The notes below the pieces were generated by a model. That model worked only from the letters and a program-made list of their open reading frames with translations. It did no database searches and had not been told where the DNA came from. Both the position numbers and the translations under genes were made by a program. A DNA stretch of 64,000 nt from Rhodospirillales bacterium 24-66-33. Lineage in GTDB: Bacteria; Pseudomonadota; Alphaproteobacteria; Reyranellales; Reyranellaceae. Positions 8,717-18,041 of the stretch are shown one piece after another (within the stretch, counting starts at the first letter, position 1; each line of letters opens with the position of its first letter). The stretch is taken from assembly GCA_002281855.1 (NCBI GenBank), contig NCHQ01000005.1:1-64000 (forward strand), written 5' to 3'.

Positions 8717-9511
8717 TCAGCCTGGGGTTGCATAGCCGCCGCTCACGCTCAACACTTGTCCGGAGATATGTCCAGCCATGCCGGGTGAGGCGAAGAACAG
8801 CACTGCATTCGCAATGTCGTCGGCTCGCCCAACCTTGCCGAGGGGAATCATTTTTCTAGCTTTCTCCACTTGATCATCGGAAAAGAAGGCGTCACGGCCG
8901 ACCCATAGGCTGTTCGTGCCAATCTCTTCAGCGGCTGTCGGCAAGATCAGGCCGGGAGCTACAACATTGCACCGGATGCCGTGGCGGCCGTACTCCTTTG
9001 CAATTGCCTTCATGGTATTTACGCCGGCCTTCGCTGCTCCATAGACCGTTTCGCGAGGCTCGCCAAAGCTGGCATCCGAGCTGACAGAGACAATCGCGCC
9101 CCCACCGGCGTCGATAAGCCGAGGCAATGCAGCTTGGGTACACAGGATCGTCGATACTAAATTGATCTCGATCAGTCGCCGCCAGTGCATCGTCGACTGT
9201 CTAGCGAACGCTGACGGGCGGTCCCATCCGACGTTGTTGACCAAGACATCGAGGCGTCCGTGTTCGGCCATCGTGCGCTCGACGAGCGCAGTTACGTCTT
9301 CGTCCTTTGTCACGTCCGCTGCTTGGAAGCTGATCCGCCCCTTGCCTTGCTTGGTGGCGTCCTTCAGTGTTCGCTGTGCCTGCTCTTCGTCGATGTCGGC
9401 AAAGACGATATTGGCGTCTTCCCGGGCCAAGGCAAACACGATGGCGCGCCCAATGTTGGACGCGCCTCCCGTGACCAGCACGGATTTGCGACCGAGACCT
9501 GTCTCGACCAT
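8717..9511 (-). CDS. Short-chain dehydrogenase/reductase
   Basis: This 264-residue classical SDR has the cofactor motif TGGASNIG (near residue 15), NNVG in the core, an active-site Ser in SVSSDAS and YGAAKAG as the YxxxK pair. It ends in the usual GHISGQVLSVSGGYATPG. The frame is open further upstream, but the ATG at 9511 (MVETGLGRKSVLVTGG) is chosen. It lies 4 bp after the stop of the LLM gene, and earlier starts would overlap that gene. Its likely role is oxidation of a hydroxyl to the ketone used by the adjacent Baeyer-Villiger monooxygenase, inferred from gene order only. Confidence 0.88.
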   Translation of the reverse strand: MVETGLGRKSVLVTGGASNIGRAIVFALAREDANIVFADIDEEQAQRTLKDATKQGKGRISFQAADVTKDEDVTALVERTMAEHGRLDVLVNNVGWDRPSAFARQSTMHWRRLIEINLVSTILCTQAALPRLIDAGGGAIVSVSSDASFGEPRETVYGAAKAGVNTMKAIAKEYGRHGIRCNVVAPGLILPTAAEEIGTNSLWVGRDAFFSDDQVEKARKMIPLGKVGRADDIANAVLFFASPGMAGHISGQVLSVSGGYATPG

Positions 9512-9515
9512 TTGG

Positions 9516-10688
9516 CTACTCAGCTGCGATCGCCAGGGGCGTTCCAACCGATGCACCCACGTCAAGTGCCTGGAGTCGGGGAAGAACATCTTTCGCGAAG
9601 AGGCGCATGTTCGCTTCAGCCGCGTCATGGGGCATCCCGCCAAAGCTGAATATGCCTATGAAGCCGGCGCAATCGGTGAGGTGCTGATACTGAAGCATTT
9701 GGTCGTAGACCTGCTGTGGCGTCCCACGTACCTGCAGGTCCGCAAGGAAATTCACAAAGGCATCGACGCCGTGCTTTCGTATGTTCTTCGCCAGAGCGCC
9801 GTAGTACTCGTATCCATTGATGTCTGCGAGACCTTCATTGTGAAACTCATAATGATCGAGCGCTGAGCGGCTGTAGCCACGAGTGTACTTTTCATGCATT
9901 GCCTCCGCGGCTGTTGCATCCTCGTTACAACAAATGAAGCAAGCGACTATCGGCTTCGGCGGTTTTGCGTTGTCGTGAATTTCCCGATATATTTCACGAT
10001 ACGCGTTCAGCTCGGCGATCGTCTTGTCCCAAGGTTTCTGCGCGATAATCAAAAGACCGACGCCTAACCGGGCCATGATACGGGCAGACTCTGGAGATAC
10101 CGCTGAAGCGTACACGCGTCCCTTGAAGCTGGTGTGAGGAGTGGGTCGAACCGCCGTCCTTGGTTGACGGTAAAGTTGGCCTGCGCTCTCGATCCAGCCT
10201 GTTTCCAAGGCGTTTAGAATCGCCTCAGAGTATTCCACAAAACGCTGACGGGACTCGCCCATAGGCGCACGAAAGCCATCGAATTCGATGCGCCCAAGTC
10301 CCCGCCCGATGCCCAGAATTGCCCTGCCGTCGGAAACGTGATCAAGAACGGAGACTTCTTCGGCCAGGCGAACTGGATCGTGCCAGGGAAGCACCATGAC
10401 CATGGATCCAAGTTTAACGCGTTTGGTGCGGCCAGCCATGTAGGTTAGGAACTGCGCAACGTTTGGGCACATTGTGTAGTGGTCAAAGTGATGCTCGGCA
10501 GCCCAGATCGAATCGAAGCCAAGGGGTTCAGCGAGATCTGCCATCGACACTTCATGACGGTAGACCTCACGGTCTGTCAGACCCGACAGGTTCTGAAAGA
10601 ATGTGCTCATTCCGACATGCATCGCGGTGTTTCCTTGGATGTGGGGCAATAGGTCAACGAAGAAAAGCTTCACCGTCCGTAGCGCCAT
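9516..10688 (-). CDS. LLM-class (luciferase-like) flavin-dependent oxidoreductase
   Basis: The 390 residues follow the bacterial-luciferase TIM barrel: GFDSIWAAEHHFDHY near residue 60, LGSMVMVLPWHDPVRLAEE and DHVSDGRAILGIGRGLGR in the first half. An FMNH2- or F420-type flavin cofactor is expected, and the reaction may be a monooxygenation or reduction. It is the first gene of the minus-strand operon and diverges from the amidohydrolase at 10818, with an 18-bp dyad between them. The internal ATG at 10622 (MHVGMSTFF) is an alternative start. Confidence 0.85.
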   Translation of the reverse strand: MALRTVKLFFVDLLPHIQGNTAMHVGMSTFFQNLSGLTDREVYRHEVSMADLAEPLGFDSIWAAEHHFDHYTMCPNVAQFLTYMAGRTKRVKLGSMVMVLPWHDPVRLAEEVSVLDHVSDGRAILGIGRGLGRIEFDGFRAPMGESRQRFVEYSEAILNALETGWIESAGQLYRQPRTAVRPTPHTSFKGRVYASAVSPESARIMARLGVGLLIIAQKPWDKTIAELNAYREIYREIHDNAKPPKPIVACFICCNEDATAAEAMHEKYTRGYSRSALDHYEFHNEGLADINGYEYYGALAKNIRKHGVDAFVNFLADLQVRGTPQQVYDQMLQYQHLTDCAGFIGIFSFGGMPHDAAEANMRLFAKDVLPRLQALDVGASVGTPLAIAAE

Positions 10689-10740
10689 CGGAAGTTCACT
10701 CTGGAAGCGGCTGGAAGACGCTGATTTGATGCTTGACTAT

Positions 10741-10758
10741 TTCTATCATTAATTAGAA
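10741..10758. promoter_or_regulatory. Candidate operator (site A) of the shared 18-bp dyad
   Basis: TTCTATCATTAATTAGAA fits TTCKAAT-N4-ATTMGAA with mismatches only in the inner left arm. It sits centrally between the divergent LLM gene (start 10688) and amidohydrolase (start 10818), about 55-60 bp from each, a position suited to controlling both promoters. Confidence 0.6.
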
Positions 10759-10817
10759 TTTACGCTGCGTGCAATGCCAATCCTGGCAGTCGGCCAGTAC
10801 AGTGAGGGGTGCGCGGC

Positions 10818-12515
10818 ATGACCTACGATCTGAAGATTGTCGGCGGCAGCATTGTAGATGGCACGGGGCGGGAGCGATTCCGTGGCGATATCGGCGTAAA
10901 GGATGGCCGGATTGTCGCTATCGGCGAGGCAACTGGAAACAGTGAACAGACAATCGATGCCGACGGATTAGTCGTGGCACCTGGCTTTGTTGACATTCAC
11001 ACCCACTATGATGCTCAGATCATGTGGGACCGGATGCTCAGCATTTCGCCTTGGCATGGCGTTACCACCGTCGTGATGGGCAACTGCGGCTTTGGCGTTG
11101 CGCCGACGCGGCCGGGTCACCGCAATTTGATTCTTCGAACCTTGGAAAAAGTCGAGGGCATGAGCGTCGAGGCGTTAGAGGCTGGGCTTGGGCCGAATTG
11201 GCCCTTTGAATCGTTTCCCCAGTACCTCGACGCGATTGAGCGCCGAGGCAGTGCGATCAATGTCGGCGTTCTCATCGGTCATACACCCGTGCGTTTTTAC
11301 GTCATGGGGGAAGAAGCTGTCGAACGGCCGGCGCGGCCCGAGGAACTAGTGCGTATGCGTGAACTGGTTCGGGAAGCGCTTGTCGCCGGGGCAGTCGGAT
11401 TCGCCACTTCGAAGGCTTCAACCCACGTGGGCTACGACGGCAAGCCGGTTCCGAGCCGGGCCGCGGAAGTATCGGAGATAATTTCACTAGCCAAGGTGTT
11501 AGGTGAGGTAGGCAGCGGAATATTCCAAGCGACCGTTGGTAAAGAACTGTTCTTGGAGGAATTCGCAGAAATTACGCGGGCGACCGGTCGTCCTGTCACC
11601 TGGACGGCATTGCTCACAGGGCTGTCGCTCGGAGCGGGCGATCACCGAGAACAGCTTCGTCGATCTGAGGAGTTGGCGGCGGAAGGATTGCCAATCTTCC
11701 CGCAAGTAACGCCTCGCGCGCTTATGTTTGATTACCAGCTCAAGCAACCTTTTCTTTTCGAGCCGATGTCCTTGTTCAAGCCAGTTGCTGCGGCAGATCA
11801 AGAAGGCAAGCGGCGCATCTATGCCGATCCCATCTTTCGAAATGCTTTCGCCGACTTGATGGAGCGGAGCGCAAGAGTGGCTTTCCGGTCAGCGTTTGCA
11901 AAGACGATCATTTCGCAGTTCAGCCCCGACCCGAAGTTGGAAGAACGGCTGTTGGTAGAGGTTTCACGAGAACGAAAAGTCAAACCAACTGATTTGCTAC
12001 TAGATCTCGCGCTGGCAACAAATCTGGATGCGCGCTTCCGTATGCCTGTAGCAAATCATGACGAAGCCGAAGTTGAAGGATTGTTGAAGAGTGCTTGTAC
12101 CGTGATCGGCTTGTCGGACGCTGGCGCTCATGCAAGTCAGCTCTGCGATGCCTGCTTGCCGACCTATTTGCTTGGCCATTGGGTTCGTGAAAAAGCGGCA
12201 TTTTCGCTGGAAGAGGCCGTGCGAATGCTAACCAGTCGTCCGGCCGAAGTATTTGGGCTTTCAGATCGCGGCTTGATTGCTTTGGGCAAGCCTGCGGATC
12301 TTGTAGTGTTTGATCCGGTGACAGTCGGTAGTGGCAAGGTTCGGCGGGTCTTTGACCTTCCGAGCGGCGCCGACCGTCTTGTTTCCGACGCTGCGGGTGT
12401 TGAGGCCGTAGTTGTGAACGGTACGGTCGTCAGGCAATTCAATCGGGACCTCTTGAACCACTCGACGTCAGTAATGCCGGGACGTCTATTGCGGCGTGGT
12501 CGAGCAGACGCGTAA
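10818..12515 (+). CDS. Amidohydrolase, N-acyl-D-amino-acid deacylase family
   Basis: This protein of 565 residues starts with the small beta domain (YDLKIVGGSIVDGTGRERFR) and then the metal-binding HTHYDAQ (H61, H63) in VAPGFVDIHTHYDAQ. GNCGFGVAP follows, and a SDAGAH motif late in the barrel. This layout is that of the COG3653 D-aminoacylase/dihydroorotase-like group, which is often of unknown substrate in catabolic clusters. A GTG at 10809 is an alternative start. It is the first plus-strand gene after site A. An IS3 element begins 14 bp after its stop, so any distal operon genes may have been separated from it. Confidence 0.85.
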   Translation: MTYDLKIVGGSIVDGTGRERFRGDIGVKDGRIVAIGEATGNSEQTIDADGLVVAPGFVDIHTHYDAQIMWDRMLSISPWHGVTTVVMGNCGFGVAPTRPGHRNLILRTLEKVEGMSVEALEAGLGPNWPFESFPQYLDAIERRGSAINVGVLIGHTPVRFYVMGEEAVERPARPEELVRMRELVREALVAGAVGFATSKASTHVGYDGKPVPSRAAEVSEIISLAKVLGEVGSGIFQATVGKELFLEEFAEITRATGRPVTWTALLTGLSLGAGDHREQLRRSEELAAEGLPIFPQVTPRALMFDYQLKQPFLFEPMSLFKPVAAADQEGKRRIYADPIFRNAFADLMERSARVAFRSAFAKTIISQFSPDPKLEERLLVEVSRERKVKPTDLLLDLALATNLDARFRMPVANHDEAEVEGLLKSACTVIGLSDAGAHASQLCDACLPTYLLGHWVREKAAFSLEEAVRMLTSRPAEVFGLSDRGLIALGKPADLVVFDPVTVGSGKVRRVFDLPSGADRLVSDAAGVEAVVVNGTVVRQFNRDLLNHSTSVMPGRLLRRGRADA

Positions 12516-12591
12516 AGGGTGAAGGGGTTGACCTGAGCCCCTGAATCACCTCCAGAAAAGGGTAGAGTCCGTCTTCGAGGGGAGACGGCAG

Positions 12592-12858
12592 ATGAAGAAG
12601 GCACGGTTCACGGAAGAACAGATCATCGGGGTTCTGCGGGAGCATGAGGCGGGTTCTGCGACGACAGATGTGTGTCGCAAGCACGGGATCAGCAGCGCGA
12701 CATTCTACAAGTGGAAGGCGAAATACGGCGGCCTGGAGGTGTCGGAAGCCAGGCGGCTGCGTTCGCTGGAGGACGAGAACCGTCGGCTGAAGAAGCTGCT
12801 GGCGGAGACGATGCTGGACGTGGCGATGCTGAAGGATATCGCTTCAAAAAAATGGTGA
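12592..12858 (+). CDS. IS3-family OrfA (transposase N-terminal part)
   Basis: The 88-residue protein has the IS3 OrfA pattern: MKKARFTEEQIIGVLREHEA, a helix-turn-helix with CRKHGISSATFYKWKAKYGG, then the leucine-zipper-like LEDENRRLKKLLAE. It overlaps orfB by 7 bp. It ends AAA AAA TGG TGA, so a -1 slip on the A7 run would make the OrfAB fusion. Confidence 0.9.
   Translation: MKKARFTEEQIIGVLREHEAGSATTDVCRKHGISSATFYKWKAKYGGLEVSEARRLRSLEDENRRLKKLLAETMLDVAMLKDIASKKW
12846..12852 (+). promoter_or_regulatory. A7 slippery site for programmed -1 frameshift
   Basis: The run A-AAA-AAA ends the orfA frame just before its stop and overlaps the orfB ATG. A -1 shift here is the usual way IS3 elements make the fused transposase. 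Confidence 0.75.
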
Positions 12859-13706
12859 CGCCCGCGGCGAAGCGAGAGGCTGCGGCGCACCTGTGCAACG
12901 TGCATGGGGTGAGCCAGCGGCGGGCGTGCCGCGCGATCGGGGTGGACCGGGCCCTGGTCCGCTACCAAAGTCATCGACCGGACGACAAGGCTGTCCGCAC
13001 GCGCTTGCGCGAGTTGGCGGCGGTGCGCCGTCGCTTTGGCTGGCGCCGGCTGCAGGTTCTGCTGTCGCGCGAGGGCGTTCACATGAACCACAAGAAGCTG
13101 CGCCGGCTGTACATCGAGGAGCGTCTGCAGGTTCGTCGGCGGATCGGACGCAAGCGGGCTGCAGTGACGCGGGTTCCGCTGATGGCGGCGCGAGCCCCGA
13201 ACCAGCGCTGGTCGATGGACTTCGTCCACGACGCGCTGAGTGACGGCCGCCGGTTCCGGATCCTGGCAGTCGTCGACGACTACACTTGGGAGAATCTGTG
13301 CCTGGTGGCCGACACCTCGCTGCCGAGCGGTCGAGTGATCCGCGAGTTGGAGGCCGTGATCGCGCGGCGAGGGCTGCCCCGGCAATGCGTCTCGGACAAT
13401 GGTCCCGAGTTCAACGGCCTGGCGATGCTCGGCTGATCGCAAGGCTTGGGGCTCGAATGGCACTACATCGATCCAGGCAAGCCGCAGCAGAATGCCTTCA
13501 TCGAAAGCTTCAATGGCCGCCTGCGCGATGAGTTCCTGAACGAAACGCTGTTCACCACGCTCGCCCAGGCGCGGGTCGAGCTCGAGGAATGGCGGCGCGA
13601 CTACAACACCGAACGGCCCCACAGCGCTCTCGGCAATCTGACGCCGATCGCCTACGCGGCTCGCAACGCCTCTGTTCCGCAACAGGCCGGGGCGCAGCTT
13701 ACCTGA
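12852..13706 (+). pseudogene. IS3-family OrfB (integrase domain) with internal stop
   Basis: OrfB starts MVTPAAKREAAAHL and shows HTH_21 (RRACRAIGVDRALVRYQS) and the rve integrase core. The DDE residues are D in RWSMDFVHDAL, D in VSDNGPEF, and E in [14 protein letters not shown]. One in-frame TGA at 13435-13437 breaks the protein at [15 protein letters not shown]; most relatives have Trp here, so TGG to TGA is the likely change. All catalytic residues are otherwise present. Confidence 0.88.
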
Positions 13707-13972
13707 GGGCTTCGCGCCCCGGCCTGTTGCAACACCGGACCTCACAGGTCCAAATGACGAACGGACTCTACTCCCGACTGGATGAAAGTTGGGGCTCAGG
13801 TCATCGGCCTTAACGAGGGTGGCGCGCGCAAGTCATATCGCGATACCAAGCATTACAAGAGGCGCAAGCGCTGGCTATCGTGACATTCTATTGCGCATCG
13901 TGAAAATATTGTACGACGGGACCCTTGAACGCGAAGTGCCAGGTCAATGCAAGATACCGTGGGCCCAATCGC

Positions 13973-14647
13973 TCAGGAACGAGCGCGCCGCCCTCTCGAG
14001 GAGCTTTCGAGCTGATCATCGCTCAATCCAACACCCTTTAAGACGACTTCGCAAAATTTCCGAGCTAGCTCGGGAATAGGCATACGGTCTGATCGATACC
14101 ATGTAACCGCCCAGTTCATTGAACCGAGAAGCATCAAACGCAGAATGGTCAGGTCCACATTCTTGCGAATCTCTCCTGAGCGCTGTCCTTCGGAAAGAAG
14201 CTGCCCCCAGTATTCGCCATAAGCGGTACGAAGCTTCCGATTCTGGCGTTTCACAGCCGGGGGCGCCTGCTCGAACACGCGTATGTTCGCCGATGTATAG
14301 TCGCCTTGCTGCAAAAGCATCGTAAGGTGAGCCGTCACCGCGGCCTCGAGCTTTTCGCTGAATGCAGAGGAAGCGGGCAGGGACCCGATGGCGAGACGGG
14401 CAGCGGAAAACACTCGAGTTATACCTACATCGAGCACTTCCTGCAGGATGTCGTCCTTTGACTCGAAGTAATAGTAGATGCTACCGCCTTGCATTCCTGC
14501 AGTCATCGCAATGTCGTTAATGGTCGTCCCAGCATATCCGTTGAGACTGAATGCACGTGCTGCTGCATCAAGGATGCGCTGCTTGGTGATCGCCGATTTC
14601 GGATGGGACACACGACGAGACCGGGCCGATACTCGTTGACTCACCAA
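13973..14647 (-). CDS. TetR/AcrR-family transcriptional regulator
   Basis: The protein has 224 residues. The N-terminal helix-turn-helix is clear: TKQRILDAAARAFSLNGYAG, TTINDIAMTAGMQGGSIYYY and FESKDDILQEV (about residues 22-72). The C-terminal ligand/dimer domain ends with a basic tail, SSSRGRRARS. It diverges from the oxidoreductase pseudogene and acyl-CoA dehydrogenase operon starting at 15056. An 18-bp dyad (site B) in the shared intergenic region recurs at six other promoters here, making this the best local candidate for its repressor. The link is by position; no binding data. Confidence 0.9.
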   Translation of the reverse strand: MVSQRVSARSRRVSHPKSAITKQRILDAAARAFSLNGYAGTTINDIAMTAGMQGGSIYYYFESKDDILQEVLDVGITRVFSAARLAIGSLPASSAFSEKLEAAVTAHLTMLLQQGDYTSANIRVFEQAPPAVKRQNRKLRTAYGEYWGQLLSEGQRSGEIRKNVDLTILRLMLLGSMNWAVTWYRSDRMPIPELARKFCEVVLKGVGLSDDQLESSSRGRRARS

Positions 14648-15055
14648 AAACCCCCATTTGGAGCCAGCATGGATTGGCTCAAACGCAACAAGACCGCGGC
14701 ATTTTCCGCGGGATTAGGCTGCAGATGCACCATTTTAGAAACGTCATAATACCCATGTGCGGCTTGAATGATAAGACCGCCATTGTTGCGATGGTACAAA
14801 ACATTGGCAGCACAATTAGGACGTCCTGCTCTTGACTCACTGATATGGCGTGCCTAGCGTTACTAATGATCATTCGAAATTAGCGTACTTTTGGGATTTC
14901 GACTTCCGCGTGTCTCAAGCTATGTAGATCCTCAAACCTACTATTCCATCATGTGACGGTGGCCAAGTAGAGATCTGCAAGTTGACCCCTCTGAGAACAC
15001 ATCACGATTCGAATCCTAGAGGTACAAACGTCTTTCAGGTGAGGAATCGACCTAC
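14648..15055. other. Intergenic region between tetR and the 15-kb operon
   Basis: This is 408 bp without a supported gene. It contains operator site B (14861-14878) and is locally AT-richer than its neighbours, as expected for a divergent promoter. AGGTGAGGA just before 15056 is a plausible ribosome binding site. No RNA gene was recognised. Confidence 0.6.
14861..14878. promoter_or_regulatory. Candidate operator (site B) near the TetR gene
   Basis: TACTAATGATCATTCGAA fits the dyad TTCKAAT-N4-ATTMGAA with one mismatch in the left arm. It lies about 215 bp from the TetR start and 178 bp from the plus-strand gene start at 15056. Confidence 0.6.
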
Positions 15056-15545
15056 ATGATCAAACGTTTCCATGTTCTTTATGTCGGACAGATCGATCTC
15101 GACAATGTCGGTCTCCAAGGGGCACCTGCGAACGACCGTCGCTATTCCAGCCAGCGACTGAGCGAAGTTTTTGCAACCGCACGCGAGCAGCCAGGAGGAG
15201 GCGATCCGCCGTGTCGAGCCGGCACATGACGAGCGCTACAAGTGGTTCGCGCCGTTCGGGTTCGTACGCTATGCCGATGAGCAGGGCCGCACTTGGGGCA
15301 CTCCGGGCGCGCCTTCGACGATCCCCTCGATCCGCGACGGCGTGAAGCAAAAGGCTTGGTTCTGTGGCCCGCCGGCCGAGGTCATCGAGGGGATCAAGTC
15401 GATCGAAGCCAAGTACCCCGGGCTCGAGGATTTCATGATCCACTGGGCCGAAGGATTGTCGCCGGCCGAGTTCAAGGACCAGCTGCGTTGGTTCGCGCGC
15501 GATGTCATGCCGGCGTTCGGGGAAGCGAGACTTGCTGCGGAGTAG
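15056..15545 (+). pseudogene. LLM-class flavin oxidoreductase with large internal deletion
   Basis: The N-terminal block from ATG 15056 (MIKRFHVLYVGQIDLDNVGL...NDRRYSSQRLSEVF) is typical of a luciferase-like oxidoreductase start. Near 15190 the frame changes, and the remaining 115 or so residues (EEAIRRVEPAHDERYKWFAP to WFARDVMPAFGEARLAAE) are the C-terminal end of the same family (WAEGLSPAEFKDQLRWFARD). Roughly 200-250 residues of the barrel are missing. The gene keeps a good ribosome site and the operator region, so the promoter may still drive the genes downstream. Confidence 0.78.
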
Positions 15546-15707
15546 CGCGACACAGGGAAGGGCACCATGCAGCGCCGCGTTCCCGCCGTCCCTGGATAGC
15601 ATCTCGCCTTCATGGCGCCCTCGCGAACGTGAGTTCATTGCGGAACGTCGGGGGCACGGTCTTGCGACCGGGATGCCTGCTCGGTCGACAATTGTGACGT
15701 CGATTAC

Positions 15708-16862
15708 ATGGTTTATTGCCTGACAGACGAACAGCGCCAAGTGCAGGAACTCGTGCGACGCGTGGCGCGCGAGCGAATTGCGGCGCGCGCCCAAGAGATC
15801 GACGCCAAAGGCGAGTACCCGCAGGACATGTTTGATCTGCTACGTGAGCTTGGCTTGTTCACGTTGCCGTTTCCGGTGGACTACGGTGGCATGAATAGCG
15901 TGCTGGCTGCTTGCTTGGCCATCGAGGAACTCGGCCGCGTCTGCTACAACACTGCCTATTTATTGTTGGTTCAATGGGTGCCGTTTGGTGCAATCCTGGT
16001 GGGTGGCGACGACGCGCAGAAGCAGCGATATCTACCGGGCTTGGCGACGGGAGAACTCCGCGGTGCGATCTCGGTCACCGAATCTCAGAGTGGCTCTGAT
16101 GTCGCTGGTATCAGGACGCGCGCGAAACGCGACGGGGCAGGGTATCGGCTAACCGGCTCCAAGATCTGGTGCACAAACGCCGGTGTTGCGGACTTCGTGA
16201 TTGTCGCTGTGAAGACAGGTGAGTTGGATGCACCCGGCAGCATCAACTTGTTCATCGTGCCGAAAGGCACACCCGGCTTTACGGTCGGCCGCCAGGAGGA
16301 CAAGCTCGGCGCGCGCGGTGTCCCTTCCCATGCGTTGTACTTTGAGGACGCCTACGTTCCGGAAGAAAACCGGCTCGGCGTGGAAGGCAAAGGCTTCAAG
16401 ATTGTAATGGAGACCTTTAACCACTCTCGGCCGATCATCGGTGCCCGCGGCGTCGGCTTGGCTCAAGGTGCCATGGATCATGCCATCAATTTTGTCCGCG
16501 ATCGGCGTGCGTTTGGCCAACAAGTTGGTGACTTTCAGGGCGTGCGCTGGATGATCGCCGACATGGCGATACAGATCGAGGCGTCGCGCCAGTTGGTTTA
16601 CCGAGCAGCATCGGCCGTCGACTCTGGCCTCGGCGGTAGTGCTCTAGCGACCATGGCAGCAATCGCGAAGTGCCACGCCAGTGATACCGCGATGCGCGTT
16701 GCCACCGATGCTGTACAACTTTTCAGCGCGGCCGGTATTTCCAACGAATTTCCAGTCAACCGTTACTTTAGAGACGCCAAGGTGCTGCAGATCGTCGAAG
16801 GCACCAACCAGATCCAGTGCAATATCATTGCGCGCAACGTCATGAGCCAAGCGCCAGAGTAA
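15708..16862 (+). CDS. Acyl-CoA dehydrogenase
   Basis: This has 384 residues and the complete family layout: N-terminal helices (LTDEQRQVQELVRRVARERI), the FAD/substrate strand ISVTESQSGSDVAGI near residue 125, and the middle beta domain. DRRAFGQQVGDFQGVRWMIADM and the catalytic VEGTNQIQ (Glu before GTN) lie near the C-terminus. It should introduce a 2,3-double bond into an acyl-CoA, passing electrons to ETF. It precedes the alcohol dehydrogenase by 73 bp and follows the decayed oxidoreductase, probably as one operon. Confidence 0.92.
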   Translation: MVYCLTDEQRQVQELVRRVARERIAARAQEIDAKGEYPQDMFDLLRELGLFTLPFPVDYGGMNSVLAACLAIEELGRVCYNTAYLLLVQWVPFGAILVGGDDAQKQRYLPGLATGELRGAISVTESQSGSDVAGIRTRAKRDGAGYRLTGSKIWCTNAGVADFVIVAVKTGELDAPGSINLFIVPKGTPGFTVGRQEDKLGARGVPSHALYFEDAYVPEENRLGVEGKGFKIVMETFNHSRPIIGARGVGLAQGAMDHAINFVRDRRAFGQQVGDFQGVRWMIADMAIQIEASRQLVYRAASAVDSGLGGSALATMAAIAKCHASDTAMRVATDAVQLFSAAGISNEFPVNRYFRDAKVLQIVEGTNQIQCNIIARNVMSQAPE

Positions 16863-16935
16863 CGAAGCTTCGATGCACGGGCGGTGATCGTCGATGACGC
16901 GCACGGAACAAAGACAAGCGATATGGAGGAGCGAA

Positions 16936-18021
16936 ATGAAAGCCCAAGCTGCCGTCATGTACGCCGTCAATGAACCGTTAAGGATCGAAGAAGTACTCCT
17001 CGACGAGCCGGCGCGCGGCGAGGTGCTGATTCGTACCGCCTTTGCAGGCGTCTGTCATAGTGACCTGCACTACATCGAGGGGCTCTATACGCGTCCGTGC
17101 CCGTGTGTTCTGGGCCACGAATCGGCCGGTGTCGTTGAGGCGGTCGGCGATGACGTGAGCTACGTGAGGCCAGGTGATCACGTGATCACCTGCATCTCGA
17201 CGTTCTGCGGCGAGTGCGAGTACTGCATGACCGGCCGGTTGTCCCTCTGCCTCAGCCCTAGCACGCGCCGCGATCCGAGGGGGCCACAGCGAATGATGCT
17301 GAAGGGGACGCCACTCCAGCACACCAGCAATCTTTCGTCGTTCGCCGAATATATGCTGGTACACGAACGTTCAGTCGTGAAAATCCGCACCGACATGCCG
17401 CTGGACCGGGCAGCGGTGATTGGATGTGCAGTGATGACCGGCGCGGGGGCGGTATTTCGAACCGCAAAGGTCGAACCCGGATCGACGGTCGCGGTGATCG
17501 GTCTGGGTGGCATCGGCCTGTCGGCCGTCAACGGTGCCGCGATCGCCGGCGCTGGCCGCATATTCGCGATCGACAAGGTCGCTTCCAAACTCGACTTGGC
17601 GAAGGAATTCGGCGCCACAGATGTGGTGGACGCCAGCGCTACCGATCCCATCAAGGCCATTCGCGAGATGACCGGTGGCGGCGTGGAATACTCGTTCGAG
17701 TGTGTTGGCTCGAAGACGACTGTTGAGCAGGCATTCCGCATGTTGCGGCGCGGGGGCACCGCGACCGTCATTGGGATGATGCCGCTCGGCACCCGGTTTG
17801 AGGTCTCCGGCGCGGAGCTGCTTGGCGAGAAGCGTATCCAGGGCTCCGCCATGGGATCCAACAAGTTTCGTATCGATATGCCGCGGCTGGTCGACTTCTA
17901 TTTGCGTGGCGATCTGAAGCTCGACAAGCTCATCTCGGGACGTATCCAGCTCGCCGGCATCAACAATGCATTCATGCAGCTCAAGACAGGCGAAGTGGCG
18001 CGGACAGTCATTGAATTTTGA
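16936..18021 (+). CDS. Zinc-dependent alcohol dehydrogenase (MDR superfamily)
   Basis: The 361-residue protein has catalytic zinc ligands in GVCHSDLHY and GHESAGVVE, a structural-zinc loop CGECEYCMTGRLSLC, and the NAD(H) Rossmann motif GLGGIGLSAVNGA. It resembles class III/aryl-alcohol type NAD-dependent dehydrogenases. The ATG at 16936 is preferred because GGAGG lies just upstream; a longer frame from 16894 lacks that. It probably oxidises a primary or cyclic alcohol to aldehyde or ketone within this catabolic operon. Confidence 0.92.
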   Translation: MKAQAAVMYAVNEPLRIEEVLLDEPARGEVLIRTAFAGVCHSDLHYIEGLYTRPCPCVLGHESAGVVEAVGDDVSYVRPGDHVITCISTFCGECEYCMTGRLSLCLSPSTRRDPRGPQRMMLKGTPLQHTSNLSSFAEYMLVHERSVVKIRTDMPLDRAAVIGCAVMTGAGAVFRTAKVEPGSTVAVIGLGGIGLSAVNGAAIAGAGRIFAIDKVASKLDLAKEFGATDVVDASATDPIKAIREMTGGGVEYSFECVGSKTTVEQAFRMLRRGGTATVIGMMPLGTRFEVSGAELLGEKRIQGSAMGSNKFRIDMPRLVDFYLRGDLKLDKLISGRIQLAGINNAFMQLKTGEVARTVIEF

Positions 18022-18041
18022 GGCAGCGCGCGCCAAACTAG

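Larger units (their letters stand above)
12529..13803 (+). mobile_element. IS3-family insertion sequence
   Basis: The ends carry the identical 13-bp inverted repeat TGACCTGAGCCCC (12529-12541, and its complement at 13791-13803), with the TG...CA ends typical of IS3. A second shared stretch, TAGAGTCCG, occurs inside both ends. It encodes overlapping orfA and orfB. No obvious 3-5 bp direct repeat is visible at the borders, so flanking DNA may have been rearranged. Confidence 0.88.
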
